In this document: one piece after another, positions 1-7,646 of the stretch | How positions within the stretch are numbered: the stretch's first letter is position 1 | How the letters are laid out: every line of letters begins with the position of its first letter | NCBI GenBank assembly: GCA_036745275.1 | Contig: DAIOGK010000018.1 | Location: forward strand, 1-64,000 | DNA length: 64,000 bases | Reading direction: 5' to 3' | DNA from: JAIUNP01 sp020161975 | GTDB lineage: Bacteria; Pseudomonadota; Alphaproteobacteria; Rhizobiales; Beijerinckiaceae | Position numbers and translations under genes: made by a program | The notes under the pieces: model-generated | What the model saw: the letters and a program-made list of their open reading frames with translations, nothing else | Told to the model about the DNA's origin: nothing | Databases searched by the model: none

Positions 1-42
1 AAAACTCGCCGCAATCGCCATATGGCTCAAATAGTTAAATAG

Positions 43-228
43 TCACTACGGCCTAGTGGCGACCCGGCGAAAATCGTGCCGATGGCGGGGGAGATTGCCG
101 TCACCAACGCTGGCAAAATCGCGCAATACGGCGCCGTTGCAGCGGCTGAGGGGCGCACGGCAGTACATTTCTACACAGCCAATGCGTCGGTTTCAGGCAC
201 TGTCTGGAGCGCGATCACTGCGGCGTGA
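43..228 (+). pseudogene. Possible ORF relic at the window edge
   Basis: An open frame runs from just after a TAG (40-42) to a TGA at 226-228. It reads as plausible protein (IVPMAGEIAVTNAGKIAQY, ending SAITAA). The only ATG in frame is at 82 and has no Shine-Dalgarno sequence. It could be a 48-residue gene, the 3' end of a decayed gene, or chance. The first 50 bases are more AT-rich than the rest. I do not recognise a family. Confidence 0.2.
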
Positions 229-255
229 GATCAGGCACGGGCTCCGACACACGGC

Positions 256-540
256 TCAGGCTTTCCACACGAACTCCAGCGTTTCCTTGAATGCAAACCG
301 CCGGATGTGCTCCTCGATCACAATCTGAAAACGGGCGAGGCTCGCCTCGTCCGGTGCGGTTGCGGTCACGTCGAGGCGGTCCGCATCAGCCGTCATCAGC
401 AACACGCGTTGATCGGTCAGTTCGATCCGCGCCTGCGTCGCATCAAACGAGACCGGAAACTTGTGGCTCCAGTGCTTGGAAAGTTGCTGGAGATAGCGGC
501 TGGCGTGTTCAGTCGAAACGCTGGCTCTGGTCGTTGGCAT
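256..540 (-). CDS. DUF2218 domain-containing protein
   Basis: This is a 94-residue cytoplasmic protein that fills the DUF2218 family from end to end. Characteristic stretches are ASRYLQQLSKHWSHK near the N-terminus and HIRRFAFKETLEFVW at the C-terminus. No signal peptide or membrane segment is visible. DUF2218 proteins are small alpha/beta proteins of unknown function; some are annotated near siderophore or iron genes, but nothing here supports that role. The gene is divergent from the YbaN-type gene, with 46 bp between the two starts, so the promoters must overlap. The start ATG at 540 is preceded only by a weak purine stretch (GGGAAAAG). Confidence 0.85.
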   Translation of the reverse strand: MPTTRASVSTEHASRYLQQLSKHWSHKFPVSFDATQARIELTDQRVLLMTADADRLDVTATAPDEASLARFQIVIEEHIRRFAFKETLEFVWKA

Positions 541-586
541 GGCTTTTCCCGATGGGCAGGCTTGGAGCTAACATGGCCCGCAGTGT

Positions 587-952
587 ATGGCACATAACAT
601 GCGTGTCATCTGGCTCGGCCTGGGATTTCTGGCAGTGGCGCTCGGCGGTGCCGGCATTGTGCTGCCGCTGCTGCCGACGACGCCGTTTTTGCTGCTCGCA
701 GCCTTCTGCTTCGCCCGGTCTTCACCCCGGCTGCATGGCTGGCTGTTGGCGCATCCGCGCTTCGGGCCGCTCATCGCCGCATGGAACGAACGGGGTGCCA
801 TTCCATCGCGCGCAAAAGCACTGGCTGCCATCATGATGGCCGGCGCGTTCGGCATGTCGGTGCTGCTCGGCCTGCCGGGTTGGGTTCTGGCCACGCAGGC
901 GCTCGTTCTGACCGCTGTTGCGACCTTCATTCTGACACGACCTTCGGAATGA
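587..952 (+). CDS. YbaN/DUF454 family inner-membrane protein
   Basis: This is a 121-residue integral membrane protein of the DUF454 (YbaN) family. The signature is the run GIVLPLLPTTPFLLLAAFC followed by FARSSPRLHGWLL, then a second pair of hydrophobic helices at about residues 80-115. Function is unknown in the family. The start is uncertain: ATG 587 gives MAHNMRV, while the family usually begins at the second Met (ATG 599, MRVIWLGLG). Neither has a good ribosome binding site. It converges with rplI, with a shared hairpin between them. Confidence 0.85.
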   Translation: MAHNMRVIWLGLGFLAVALGGAGIVLPLLPTTPFLLLAAFCFARSSPRLHGWLLAHPRFGPLIAAWNERGAIPSRAKALAAIMMAGAFGMSVLLGLPGWVLATQALVLTAVATFILTRPSE

Positions 953-980
953 AAACGGGCGCCGCAAGGGCGCCCGCATT
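952..980 (-). terminator. Intrinsic terminator after rplI
   Basis: Perfect 8-bp stem CGGGCGCC (956-963) / GGCGCCCG (969-976) with a 5-nt loop. On the minus strand it is followed by TTTTC, fitting termination of the rpsF-rpsR-DUF2232-rplI operon. On the plus strand a weaker T run (ATTTTT, 981-987) lies a few bases later, so it may also stop the YbaN transcript. Confidence 0.7.
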
Positions 981-1031
981 CGGATTTTTGGGTCGCGCCG
1001 AAGTCGACGCACTGCGACGCCGAAGCGTACC

Positions 1032-1598
1032 TCAGAGCTCGACCATCGGGCCAGCTTCGGCCAGCGCAGCGCCGATTTCGAGGCCAAGGTCGGCGATGTC
1101 GTCCTGCTCGCGCAGGGTCACATCTTCACCGCGGGCCTGACGCTCAGCCTCGTCTTCCGAACGGGCAACGTTGATGGTCACGTTGACCTCGACTTCCGGA
1201 TGCAGATGCACCGGCACCTGATGCAAGCCGAGGGTCTTGATCGGCGCGTTCAGCACGATCTGGCCGCGGTTGATCGAAACGCCATTGGCGGAAATCGTCT
1301 CGGCGAGATCGCGCGTCGAAACCGAACCGTAGAGAACGCCCGATTCCCCGGCCGAGCGGATGAGCACGTAGCTCTGCCCGTCCAGCTTCTTGCCGACGGC
1401 TTCGGCTTCGTTGCGCAGTTCGAGGTTGCGGGCTTCGAGCTGGGCGCGCTTGCCCTCGAAGACCTTCTTGTTGGACTCGGTGGCGCGCAGCGCCTTCTTC
1501 TGCGGGAAAAGGAAGTTGCGGGCGTAGCCGTCCTTCACCTTCACGACATCGCCGATCTGGCCGAGCTTGGCCACACGTTCGAGCAGGATCACATCCAT
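1032..1598 (-). CDS. rplI: 50S ribosomal protein L9
   Basis: L9 binds 23S rRNA at the base of the L1 stalk and helps maintain reading frame. The N-terminal domain is canonical: MDVILLERVAKLGQIGDVV, then KDGYARNFLFPQKKA, followed by the connecting helix and the C-terminal domain (PIKTLGLHQVPVHLHPEVE). At 188 residues it is about 40 longer than E. coli L9; the extra length is an acidic tail (SEDEAERQARGED and onward), common in alphaproteobacteria. The start ATG at 1598 has a clear GAGGAG 5-8 nt upstream. It is the last gene of the rpsF-rpsR-DUF2232-rplI operon and is followed by a hairpin terminator. Confidence 0.98.
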   Translation of the reverse strand: MDVILLERVAKLGQIGDVVKVKDGYARNFLFPQKKALRATESNKKVFEGKRAQLEARNLELRNEAEAVGKKLDGQSYVLIRSAGESGVLYGSVSTRDLAETISANGVSINRGQIVLNAPIKTLGLHQVPVHLHPEVEVNVTINVARSEDEAERQARGEDVTLREQDDIADLGLEIGAALAEAGPMVEL

Positions 1599-1616
1599 GG
1601 TTTACTCCTCAGGTTT

Positions 1617-2576
1617 CTACAGGTTCGGGGGTTGGGAGCCATCTTTCGGACGGCGGAAATCGAGACTGGCGTCGAGCGCGCCCAGAAAGGCATAGACAAA
1701 GCCCGGCAGGCCCATGAACAACAGAAGCGCCCAGGCCGTGCCGAGAATGATCGGCCGGTCGCCCCGGCCGAGGGTGCGAAAATGCATCCACGAGAGGCCG
1801 GCCATCATCAGCGCAAAAGAGCTGGCAACCATGATCAGCATCCCGACCAGACCGACGTATCCGACAACGGAGGCCAGAAACATGCCCCCGACAAACACCA
1901 GCGGCGCCGCCTTCGGCAGGCTGAGCGTATAGGCCGGCACCGACGGGAACGGCAGCCGCTCGGACCGCTGGACGATCCGCACCGCCAGCCACAGGCTGAG
2001 TGTCAGCATCGTGCAGATCAGGAAGGTCAACATCGGCGGCAGCATCAGAGCATAGAGCTGGGCGAAATCCGACAGCTTTGAGCCATTCGGCAGTTGCGCC
2101 ATTCCGCCTTCAAACATCGTGCGGAAGAGATCTTCGACAGTCTTGCTGAGCCGCTGCACGAAGCGGGCATGATCGGCATCGATCGTCAGCGCGCCGATGA
2201 TCGGAATCACAACGGCGTAAAAGCCGATACTGCCGAGGATGGCCGCCCCCATCCAGCGACCGGCCTGCGCTTTCGGCAGCGCCATGCCATGGCGCACGAT
2301 CATCGGCAGCAGCACGGCGGCGAGCCAGGCCGGCAAGCCAACAAGCGCGCCATAAATCAGCGCCGCCTTCGAACTCAGGCCGATGCTCATGAGCAGGCAG
2401 CCCACCAGCGCGCCAAGGGCGGCGACCAGCGAATGCCAGCCGAGGCCGACAATCATCAGGGGCAGGGGGGCAACGAACATCAGCAGGGCACCCAGCACCG
2501 AGCCGGGCGTCAGCAGCCCGGAGAGAAGCGCCGAGGCAATGCCGGCGACAATGCTGAGAAAAATGGCCTGCGCCAT
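1617..2576 (-). CDS. DUF2232 multi-pass membrane protein
   Basis: This 319-residue protein has about eight hydrophobic helices, starting with MAQAIFLSIVAGIASALLS and including GLTPGSVLGALLMFVAPLPL-type segments. It matches the DUF2232 (YybS-like) family of membrane proteins, possibly the S component or a relative of small-molecule transporters, but the function is not established. Its place between rpsR and rplI is conserved in Hyphomicrobiales, which suggests co-transcription with the ribosomal genes. A stem-loop lies between rpsR and this gene (2662-2683). The stop is 18 nt before the rplI start. Confidence 0.85.
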   Translation of the reverse strand: MAQAIFLSIVAGIASALLSGLLTPGSVLGALLMFVAPLPLMIVGLGWHSLVAALGALVGCLLMSIGLSSKAALIYGALVGLPAWLAAVLLPMIVRHGMALPKAQAGRWMGAAILGSIGFYAVVIPIIGALTIDADHARFVQRLSKTVEDLFRTMFEGGMAQLPNGSKLSDFAQLYALMLPPMLTFLICTMLTLSLWLAVRIVQRSERLPFPSVPAYTLSLPKAAPLVFVGGMFLASVVGYVGLVGMLIMVASSFALMMAGLSWMHFRTLGRGDRPIILGTAWALLLFMGLPGFVYAFLGALDASLDFRRPKDGSQPPNL

Positions 2577-2661
2577 GGTGTCCGCTGTCCCTTGAAAGGT
2601 TAGGGGCCTTGCCCCAGCGATTCCTCCCCGGAGCCAATCCCCGGCGAGGCGACAGAATGAA

Positions 2662-2683
2662 CGGGGAGGGCGAGCCCTCCCCG
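2662..2683 (-). other. Stem-loop between rpsR and the DUF2232 gene
   Basis: Nine-bp perfect stem (CGGGGAGGG / CCCTCCCCG) with a 4-nt loop, just after the rpsR stop. On the minus strand only TTCATT follows, so it is a weak terminator at best. It may act as an attenuator or transcript-stabilising element that lowers expression of the downstream membrane gene. Confidence 0.5.
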
Positions 2684-2690
2684 GAAAGGC

Positions 2691-2960
2691 TTACTTGATC
2701 ACATATGGCAGCAGGCCGAGAAAGCGGGCGCGCTTGATCGCCTGGGCGAGTTCACGCTGCTTCTTGGCCGAGACGGCGGTGATGCGAGAAGGAACGATCT
2801 TGCCGCGCTCGGAAATGTAGCGCGAGAGCAGCTTGACGTCCTTGTAGTCGATCTTCGGCGCGCCCTCGCCCGTGAACGGGCAGGACTTGCGGCGGCGGAA
2901 GAACGGACGGCGACCGGCGGAAGCGCCAGCGGCGGCGGCGGGGCGTTCAGACATGGACAT
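2691..2960 (-). CDS. rpsR: 30S ribosomal protein S18
   Basis: S18 pairs with S6 on the platform of the small subunit. The 89-residue sequence has the family core: RRPFFRRRKSCPFTG, KIDYKDVKLLSRYISERGKI, PSRITAVSAKKQRELAQAIKRARFL and a short tail. ATG 2960 is chosen over the in-frame ATG 2954 because GGGGAG lies 8 nt before it and 14 nt before the other. The gene starts 5 nt after the rpsF stop, so the two are almost certainly translationally coupled. Confidence 0.98.
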   Translation of the reverse strand: MSMSERPAAAAGASAGRRPFFRRRKSCPFTGEGAPKIDYKDVKLLSRYISERGKIVPSRITAVSAKKQRELAQAIKRARFLGLLPYVIK

Positions 2961-2965
2961 CGGTA

Positions 2966-3397
2966 TTACTCCCCGGCTTCGTCGTCACGGCGGCGCGGAC
3001 CACGGTCCGGGCGGTCGCCACGATCACCATAGCCACGGTCATTGCCGCGTTCGAAATCACGCTTCTCGTCGCGCTCGCGCTTCTGGAGCATGGCGGACGG
3101 ACCGTCTTCAAGCTCTTCGACGCGCACGGTCATGAAGCGGAGAACGTTTTCGTTGATGCGCATCTGGCGCTCCATCTCGGCGACAGCCGGGGCGGGGGCC
3201 GAGAGGTTCATCAGCGCGTAATGGGCCTTGCGGTTCTTGTTGATGCGGTACGCGAGCGATTTCACGCCCCAGTACTCGACCTTGGAAACGGCGCCGCCGG
3301 CTGCCTCGATCACCGCCTTGTACTGCTCGGTGAGGGCTTCAACCTGCTGCGCGGAAATATCCTGGCGTGCCAGGAACACATGCTCGTAAAGCGGCAT
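2966..3397 (-). CDS. rpsF: 30S ribosomal protein S6
   Basis: This is a 143-residue S6 protein: MPLYEHVFLARQDISAQQVE, the EYWGVKSLAYRINKNRKAHY core and the NENVLRFMTVRVEEL strand. The last 35 residues form a charged, low-complexity tail rich in Arg, Asp and Gly (RGNDRGYGDRGDRPDRG), typical of alphaproteobacterial S6 and probably disordered. It is the first gene of the rpsF-rpsR-DUF2232-rplI operon. A strong promoter is seen at 3588-3616, leaving a leader of about 185 nt that could carry autoregulation by the S6:S18 complex. Confidence 0.98.
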   Translation of the reverse strand: MPLYEHVFLARQDISAQQVEALTEQYKAVIEAAGGAVSKVEYWGVKSLAYRINKNRKAHYALMNLSAPAPAVAEMERQMRINENVLRFMTVRVEELEDGPSAMLQKRERDEKRDFERGNDRGYGDRGDRPDRGPRRRDDEAGE

Positions 3398-3587
3398 GTC
3401 CGTGCCTTTCTCAAACTGTCAGGACCGGGATTGGCCTGATCGTCCCCCGGCGCTGAGCCCTTCGAGCCCGGAAAGGCCCGACAGAACAACGAAGGCGTCG
3501 ACACGGGAGAACGGGCGCCAATCGGTGAGACCAGACCCTGCGCAAAGCTGCGCTCTCCTTTCAGCCGCCGACCGAAGGATCGCCGGG
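3398..3587 (-). promoter_or_regulatory. Long 5' leader of rpsF
   Basis: About 185 nt separate the predicted transcription start (near 3581) from the rpsF ATG. No convincing ORF occupies it. Several GC-rich inverted segments are present. In many bacteria rpsF leaders bind the S6:S18 complex; whether this one does cannot be judged by eye. The remainder of the gap, 3617-3768, holds nothing I can support. Confidence 0.35.
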
Positions 3588-3616
3588 CTATAGGCGAAAG
3601 GGCGGGGGATGGCAAG
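3588..3616 (-). promoter_or_regulatory. Sigma-70-type promoter of the rpsF operon
   Basis: Minus-strand -35 CTTGCC (3616-3611), 17-nt spacer, -10 CTATAG (3593-3588). This is close to the CTTGAC-N17-CTATAT pattern of rhizobial housekeeping promoters. Predicted start near 3581. Confidence 0.6.
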
Positions 3617-3768
3617 GGGGGCGACGCCACACATTCATGGTCGGGCCGCGCCGACCGCACCGTGACTATAGGGCTGTGACGGCAAAACGGCGAGCCTGAC
3701 CCGCTCACGTTTGGATTGGCATGACGGGTTTCGGGGATACACGCAGATGGGGAGCACGCTGCGCCCGG

Positions 3769-6060
3769 TCAGGGATATTTCACGCCAAGGCGCTTGAGGG
3801 CGTCGATAGCGCGCCCATAGTTCTGGTCTGCTGCGGCTTTGTACCAGCGAACGGCTTCAGGCATGTTCTTTTCAATACCATTTGCACCGTTCTCGTACAG
3901 AAAGCCGAGAAAGCTCTGTGCAGGTAAGTTGCCCTGTTGTGCGGCTTTCAGTAACCATTCCTCGGCTTTCTTCCCATCCTTCCGCACGCCATCGGCGCCG
4001 AAATGATAGATAATGCCCAGATTGCCTTGCGCACTAGGATTGCCTTGCTGCGCGGCTTTCAGAAACCATTCCTCAGCTTTCTTCCCATCCTTCGGCACGC
4101 CTTCGGCACCGTCACGATAGAGCAAGCCGAGATTGTATTGCGCGTTCGCATCGCCCTGTTGCGCGACTTTCAGATACCATTCCTCGGCCTTCTTCCAATT
4201 TTTTGCCACACCTTCGGCGCCGTCATTATAGAGAACGCCGAGAAAAAATTGCGCGTTCGTGTTGCCCTGTTGCGCGGCTTTCAGAAACCAATCCTCAGCT
4301 TTCTTCCCATCCTTCGGCACGCCAACGGCGCCGTCATAATAGAGAAGTCCCAGATTATATTGTGCGTCAGGATTGCCTTGCTGCGCGGCTTTAAGATACC
4401 ATTCTTCGGCCTTCTTCCCATCCTTCGGCACGCCAACGGCACCGAAATTATAGAGATCGCCGAGAAAAAGCTGAGCGTTAAGATTACCTTGTTGCGCGGC
4501 TATCAGATACCATTCCTCAGCTTTCCTCCCATCCCTCGGCACGCCAACAGCGCCGAAGTGATAAAGAGCGCCGAGAATGAATGGCGCAGATATGTTGTCT
4601 TGTTTTGCAGCCTTTTCCAACCATGAAACGGCGAGAAGCCCATTCTTTGTTGTGCCTGCCATGCCGCTCTGATAGGCGAGACCAATAGCCACTTGATCGG
4701 CAGCGCTGCCCTCATGCGCGCGCGTCCAGACTTCCGGCGCGATGCCCTTCAAATCCGAGGGGAGCGGCGGAGGGACGGGCTTGGATGGTGGCGCCGGCGA
4801 TGGGGAGGGGGCGATAACAGATGGCGTGACGACTGGAAGTGACGCAGCCGGAGGCACCGATGGCGCAGGCTGGGTGACCACGGCAGGAGGTACAGTTGGT
4901 TGAACAGGCGGTGCGACGACCGGTTGAGGCGGCTGAGGCTCTGGCGGCGCGACCGCAACCTGCAACGGGTTCGATGGAACAACTGCGACGGGCTTACCGG
5001 CAACGGGCGGGGCGGTTGCGACGGGGGAAGCAACCGGCGAGGCGGGCTGAGGGCCATTGAGAACATACGCACCGCCAGCCAACGCGATTGACAAAACGCC
5101 CGCCAAGCCGACCCATCGTTTCCAGCCGACACCAGCCTTTTCGCCCGGTTCATGCCGTGGAAGCGGTTCTGAATCCGGTTTTGCAGGCGCTATCGGTTCA
5201 TACAAATAGCTTTGAGCATTTGGACTTTCAGACGGCGGTTCTTTTTCCGCCTGTTGTGTGGCTTCCGTCGCCTTGCGCGCTTCTTCCTCGCGGTGGCGTT
5301 TTTCGGCTTCCAGCTTTTCGGCCCTCTGCCTTTCGGCCTCTTGCTTTGCCGCCGCCTGTTGTTCCTGCTGGCGGGCCCGCGCTTCATCCGCAAGGCGCTT
5401 TGCTTCCTCGGTCTTGCGCGCTTGCTCGGCGCGTTGGCGCTTGGCTTCAGCCTCCAGCCATTGCCGTTCTTCAGCGGCCTTCCGCTCCTGTTCGGCAATT
5501 TCCGCAAGGCGTTCGGCTTCCTGCCGACGCTGTTCCTCAACCGCCTGCCGCCGCGCCTCCTGCAAGCGCGCGGCGTTGGCATCAAGCCCGAACTGTGCCA
5601 GTGGCGGCGCGCCGAACCTTCGCCAATGTCCCTCAAGTTCGCGCAAACCCCGCAAATCCGGCACGGGATCGCGCTTCACCAGCAACGCGATCTGGTCGAG
5701 CAGATCGTCGAGTTCGTTGGAACGGGGGGAGCCGCTCCAATCCACCAGATCGATGGTGTCCGCCCGGCCAAATCCCATGGGCAGCCTGGCCCGCTCGATC
5801 CAAACCGGAATGAGCTTGCCGGCCTGTTTGGCGCGATCTGCCTCCTCAATTACCCATTCGCTTTCAACCGAGCGGCTGCACCACAGGACGACGACGGCGG
5901 CGGCGGCATCTAGTTCCCGCTCGATCTGGCGGGCAAAATCCCGGCCTGTCAGCAGGGCATAATCGAACCAGACCGAATAGCCGTAGTTCTCAAGCGTTCG
6001 CTTGAGATGTTCGACGGCGTTGCGCCGTTCCGACTTGTAGCTGATGAAAATATCGGCCAT
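3769..6060 (-). CDS. TIR domain, coiled-coil, membrane and Sel1-repeat protein
   Basis: This 763-residue protein has four parts. Residues 1-130 form a TIR domain: ADIFISYKSERR, VWFDYALLTGRDF, and SRSVESEWVIEEADRA, where Glu73 is four residues after Trp69, the position of the catalytic Glu in NAD-cleaving TIRs. Residues about 160-275 are a Glu/Arg/Ala-rich coiled coil. A single membrane helix (WVGLAGVLSIALAGGAYVL) covers about 316-334. A Pro/Val-rich linker runs to about 435. Residues 454-749 are eight 37-residue Sel1-like repeats. By topology the TIR and coiled coil should be cytoplasmic and the repeats periplasmic. TIR domains act in NAD cleavage or scaffolding; Sel1 repeats bind proteins. 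Function here is unknown; antiphage or envelope-stress sensing are possibilities only. It lies downstream of the TRIC/DUF815 genes on the same strand. Confidence 0.85.
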   Translation of the reverse strand: MADIFISYKSERRNAVEHLKRTLENYGYSVWFDYALLTGRDFARQIERELDAAAAVVVLWCSRSVESEWVIEEADRAKQAGKLIPVWIERARLPMGFGRADTIDLVDWSGSPRSNELDDLLDQIALLVKRDPVPDLRGLRELEGHWRRFGAPPLAQFGLDANAARLQEARRQAVEEQRRQEAERLAEIAEQERKAAEERQWLEAEAKRQRAEQARKTEEAKRLADEARARQQEQQAAAKQEAERQRAEKLEAEKRHREEEARKATEATQQAEKEPPSESPNAQSYLYEPIAPAKPDSEPLPRHEPGEKAGVGWKRWVGLAGVLSIALAGGAYVLNGPQPASPVASPVATAPPVAGKPVAVVPSNPLQVAVAPPEPQPPQPVVAPPVQPTVPPAVVTQPAPSVPPAASLPVVTPSVIAPSPSPAPPSKPVPPPLPSDLKGIAPEVWTRAHEGSAADQVAIGLAYQSGMAGTTKNGLLAVSWLEKAAKQDNISAPFILGALYHFGAVGVPRDGRKAEEWYLIAAQQGNLNAQLFLGDLYNFGAVGVPKDGKKAEEWYLKAAQQGNPDAQYNLGLLYYDGAVGVPKDGKKAEDWFLKAAQQGNTNAQFFLGVLYNDGAEGVAKNWKKAEEWYLKVAQQGDANAQYNLGLLYRDGAEGVPKDGKKAEEWFLKAAQQGNPSAQGNLGIIYHFGADGVRKDGKKAEEWLLKAAQQGNLPAQSFLGFLYENGANGIEKNMPEAVRWYKAAADQNYGRAIDALKRLGVKYP
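3814..4701 (-). repeat. Eight tandem 111-bp units encoding Sel1-like repeats
   Basis: The 3' part of the TIR gene consists of eight in-frame 111-bp units (37 codons). The middle units are nearly the same at DNA level: on the plus strand the phrases TTGCGCGGCTTTCAGA and TTCTTCCCATCCTTCGGCAC recur. The first and last units are more diverged. This points to recent internal duplication, and copy number may vary between strains. Confidence 0.9.
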
Positions 6061-6094
6061 TTGAAATCAGCCGCGCTCCACAACTCTCCGCCAA

Positions 6095-6123
6095 GCTTAT
6101 CCCCGATCACGTCGGCCAACAAG
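6095..6123 (-). promoter_or_regulatory. Possible promoter of the TIR/Sel1 gene
   Basis: Minus-strand CTTGTT (6123-6118), 17-nt spacer, ATAAGC (6100-6095), 35 nt before the ATG. The match is weak, and read-through from the TRIC gene 68 nt upstream is equally possible. Confidence 0.3.
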
Positions 6124-6128
6124 CGGCG

Positions 6129-6740
6129 TCACTCCCGCCCCAGCCGCGCGCCGGGCAGGGACCAGCCGAAAATGAGCGCGCCGGCGCGCAGGCCGAAGCC
6201 CGCCACCAGCCCCGCCACCGAGGCGACGGGCTGGCCCAGCCCTGCCTTCACCGCAACCACATAGACCGTAGCCCCGAGCAGCGACGCGGTGATGTAAATC
6301 TCCTTGCGCAGCAGCACGGAGGGTTCATTCGCCAGCACATCGCGCAGCACGCCGCCGAGCGTGCCCGTCAGCACGCCCATCAGCACGGCGGTGGAGGGCG
6401 GAGCGCCGAAATCCATCGCCTTCTTCGCCCCGGCCACTGAAACGAAGGCAAGGCCGAGCGCATCGAGCCACAACAACACCGTTTCACTCCGCGCCGGCAC
6501 CCGGGCGAGCACGAACACCAGCGCCGAAACCGCCGCCGCGATGCCGAGATAGACGGGCTGATGCACCCAGAAGACCGGCAGGCCGAGCAGAAGATCGCGG
6601 AAGGTGCCACCGCCGATCCCGGTCAGCGCCGCCAGCCAGATGAGCCCGATGAGATCAAGCCCCTTACGAGCCGCCGCCAGCGCGCCGGAGGCCGCAAACA
6701 GCGCGACAGCGATAAAATCGAGGACGACCAGCGCGGTCAT
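6129..6740 (-). CDS. TRIC (UPF0126) family cation channel protein
   Basis: This is a 203-residue protein with seven predicted membrane helices and internal duplication typical of bacterial TRIC/UPF0126 proteins. Both halves carry the family signature: GIGGGTFRDLLLG and GTLGGVLRDVLANE. Bacterial TRIC proteins form homotrimeric monovalent-cation channels. The open frame extends 31 codons further upstream, but ATG 6740 (MTALVVLDFIAVALF) is chosen because it matches family N-termini and overlaps the DUF815 stop in an ATGA, giving translational coupling. It is followed after 68 nt by the TIR/Sel1 gene. Confidence 0.88.
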   Translation of the reverse strand: MTALVVLDFIAVALFAASGALAAARKGLDLIGLIWLAALTGIGGGTFRDLLLGLPVFWVHQPVYLGIAAAVSALVFVLARVPARSETVLLWLDALGLAFVSVAGAKKAMDFGAPPSTAVLMGVLTGTLGGVLRDVLANEPSVLLRKEIYITASLLGATVYVVAVKAGLGQPVASVAGLVAGFGLRAGALIFGWSLPGARLGRE

Positions 6741-7612
6741 GTCAGTTCCAGCCGCTTGCCCTTGCGGCCGGCCAGATCCTGAATGAACTGCCAGGCCGTG
6801 CGCCCCGCGCGCGAGCCGCGCGTCGTCGACCATTCCAGCGCCTCAGCCTCAAGCTTCGCCTTCGGCACTCTGAGCCCGAAATGCCGGGCATAGGCGTGGA
6901 CCATGGCAAGGTAATCGTCCTGCGAACATTTGTGCAGCCCCAGCCACAGGCCGAACCGATCGGACAGCGAGACTTTCTCCTCCACCGCCTCACCGGGATT
7001 GATGGCAGTGGCACGCTCGTTGTCGATCATGTCGCGCGGCATCAGGTGGCGCCGGTTCGAGGTGGCATAGAACAGAACATTGTCCGGGCGCCCCTCCAGC
7101 CCGCCTTCGAGCACTGCCTTCAGCGACTTGTAGGACGCCTCGCCCGCATCGAAGCTGAGATCATCGCAAAACACGAGGAAACGGTGCGGACTGCCGCGCA
7201 TCGTCGAGAGCAGATCGGGAAGGGTCTCGATATCCTCGCGATGGATTTCCACGAGCTTGAGACGCGCGGATGTATCGGCAGGAAGGGTCGCGTTGATGCT
7301 CGCATGGGCGGCCTTGACCAGCGACGACTTGCCCATACCGCGCGCGCCCCAGAGCAGGACGTTGTTGGCCGGTAGCCCCTTGGCAAATCGCCCCGTGTTA
7401 TCCACCAGCATGTCACGGATGCGATCGATGCCGACCAGCAGCTCCAGTGGAACCCGGCTGACCTTCGCAACGGGCTGCAAAGCCCGCCGCGTGGCAGACC
7501 AGACGAAGGCATCAGCCACGTCAAAATCGGGTTTGACCGGCGCTGGCGGCGCAATACGGTCCAGTGCGGCAGCGATGCGGGTGAGCAGGGCAAGCGTGTC
7601 AGTGTCAGACAT
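6737..7612 (-). CDS. DUF815 AAA+ family ATPase
   Basis: This is a 291-residue P-loop ATPase. Walker A is GARGMGKS at residues 89-96 (in the context NVLLWGARGMGKSSLVKA). Walker B is FLVFCDDLSFD at about 145-155. The arrangement matches the DUF815 (YcbA-like) AAA+ family: an N-terminal helical part, the nucleotide-binding domain, and a C-terminal lid ending in the SRAGRTAWQFIQDLAGRK type of tail. The cellular role of this family is unknown. The stop codon overlaps the TRIC start (ATGA). The start lies 34 nt after the GNAT stop, consistent with one operon DUF4105-GNAT-DUF815-TRIC. Confidence 0.9.
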   Translation of the reverse strand: MSDTDTLALLTRIAAALDRIAPPAPVKPDFDVADAFVWSATRRALQPVAKVSRVPLELLVGIDRIRDMLVDNTGRFAKGLPANNVLLWGARGMGKSSLVKAAHASINATLPADTSARLKLVEIHREDIETLPDLLSTMRGSPHRFLVFCDDLSFDAGEASYKSLKAVLEGGLEGRPDNVLFYATSNRRHLMPRDMIDNERATAINPGEAVEEKVSLSDRFGLWLGLHKCSQDDYLAMVHAYARHFGLRVPKAKLEAEALEWSTTRGSRAGRTAWQFIQDLAGRKGKRLELT

Positions 7613-7646
7613 GGGGGTCCAGCAGGCAGATGGGAGTGAGACAGGC

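Noticed and set aside
4003..4626. Repetitive plus-strand frame opposite the Sel1 array
   Set aside because: Its repeats are the reverse complement of the Sel1 codons; the TIR/Sel1 protein explains them.
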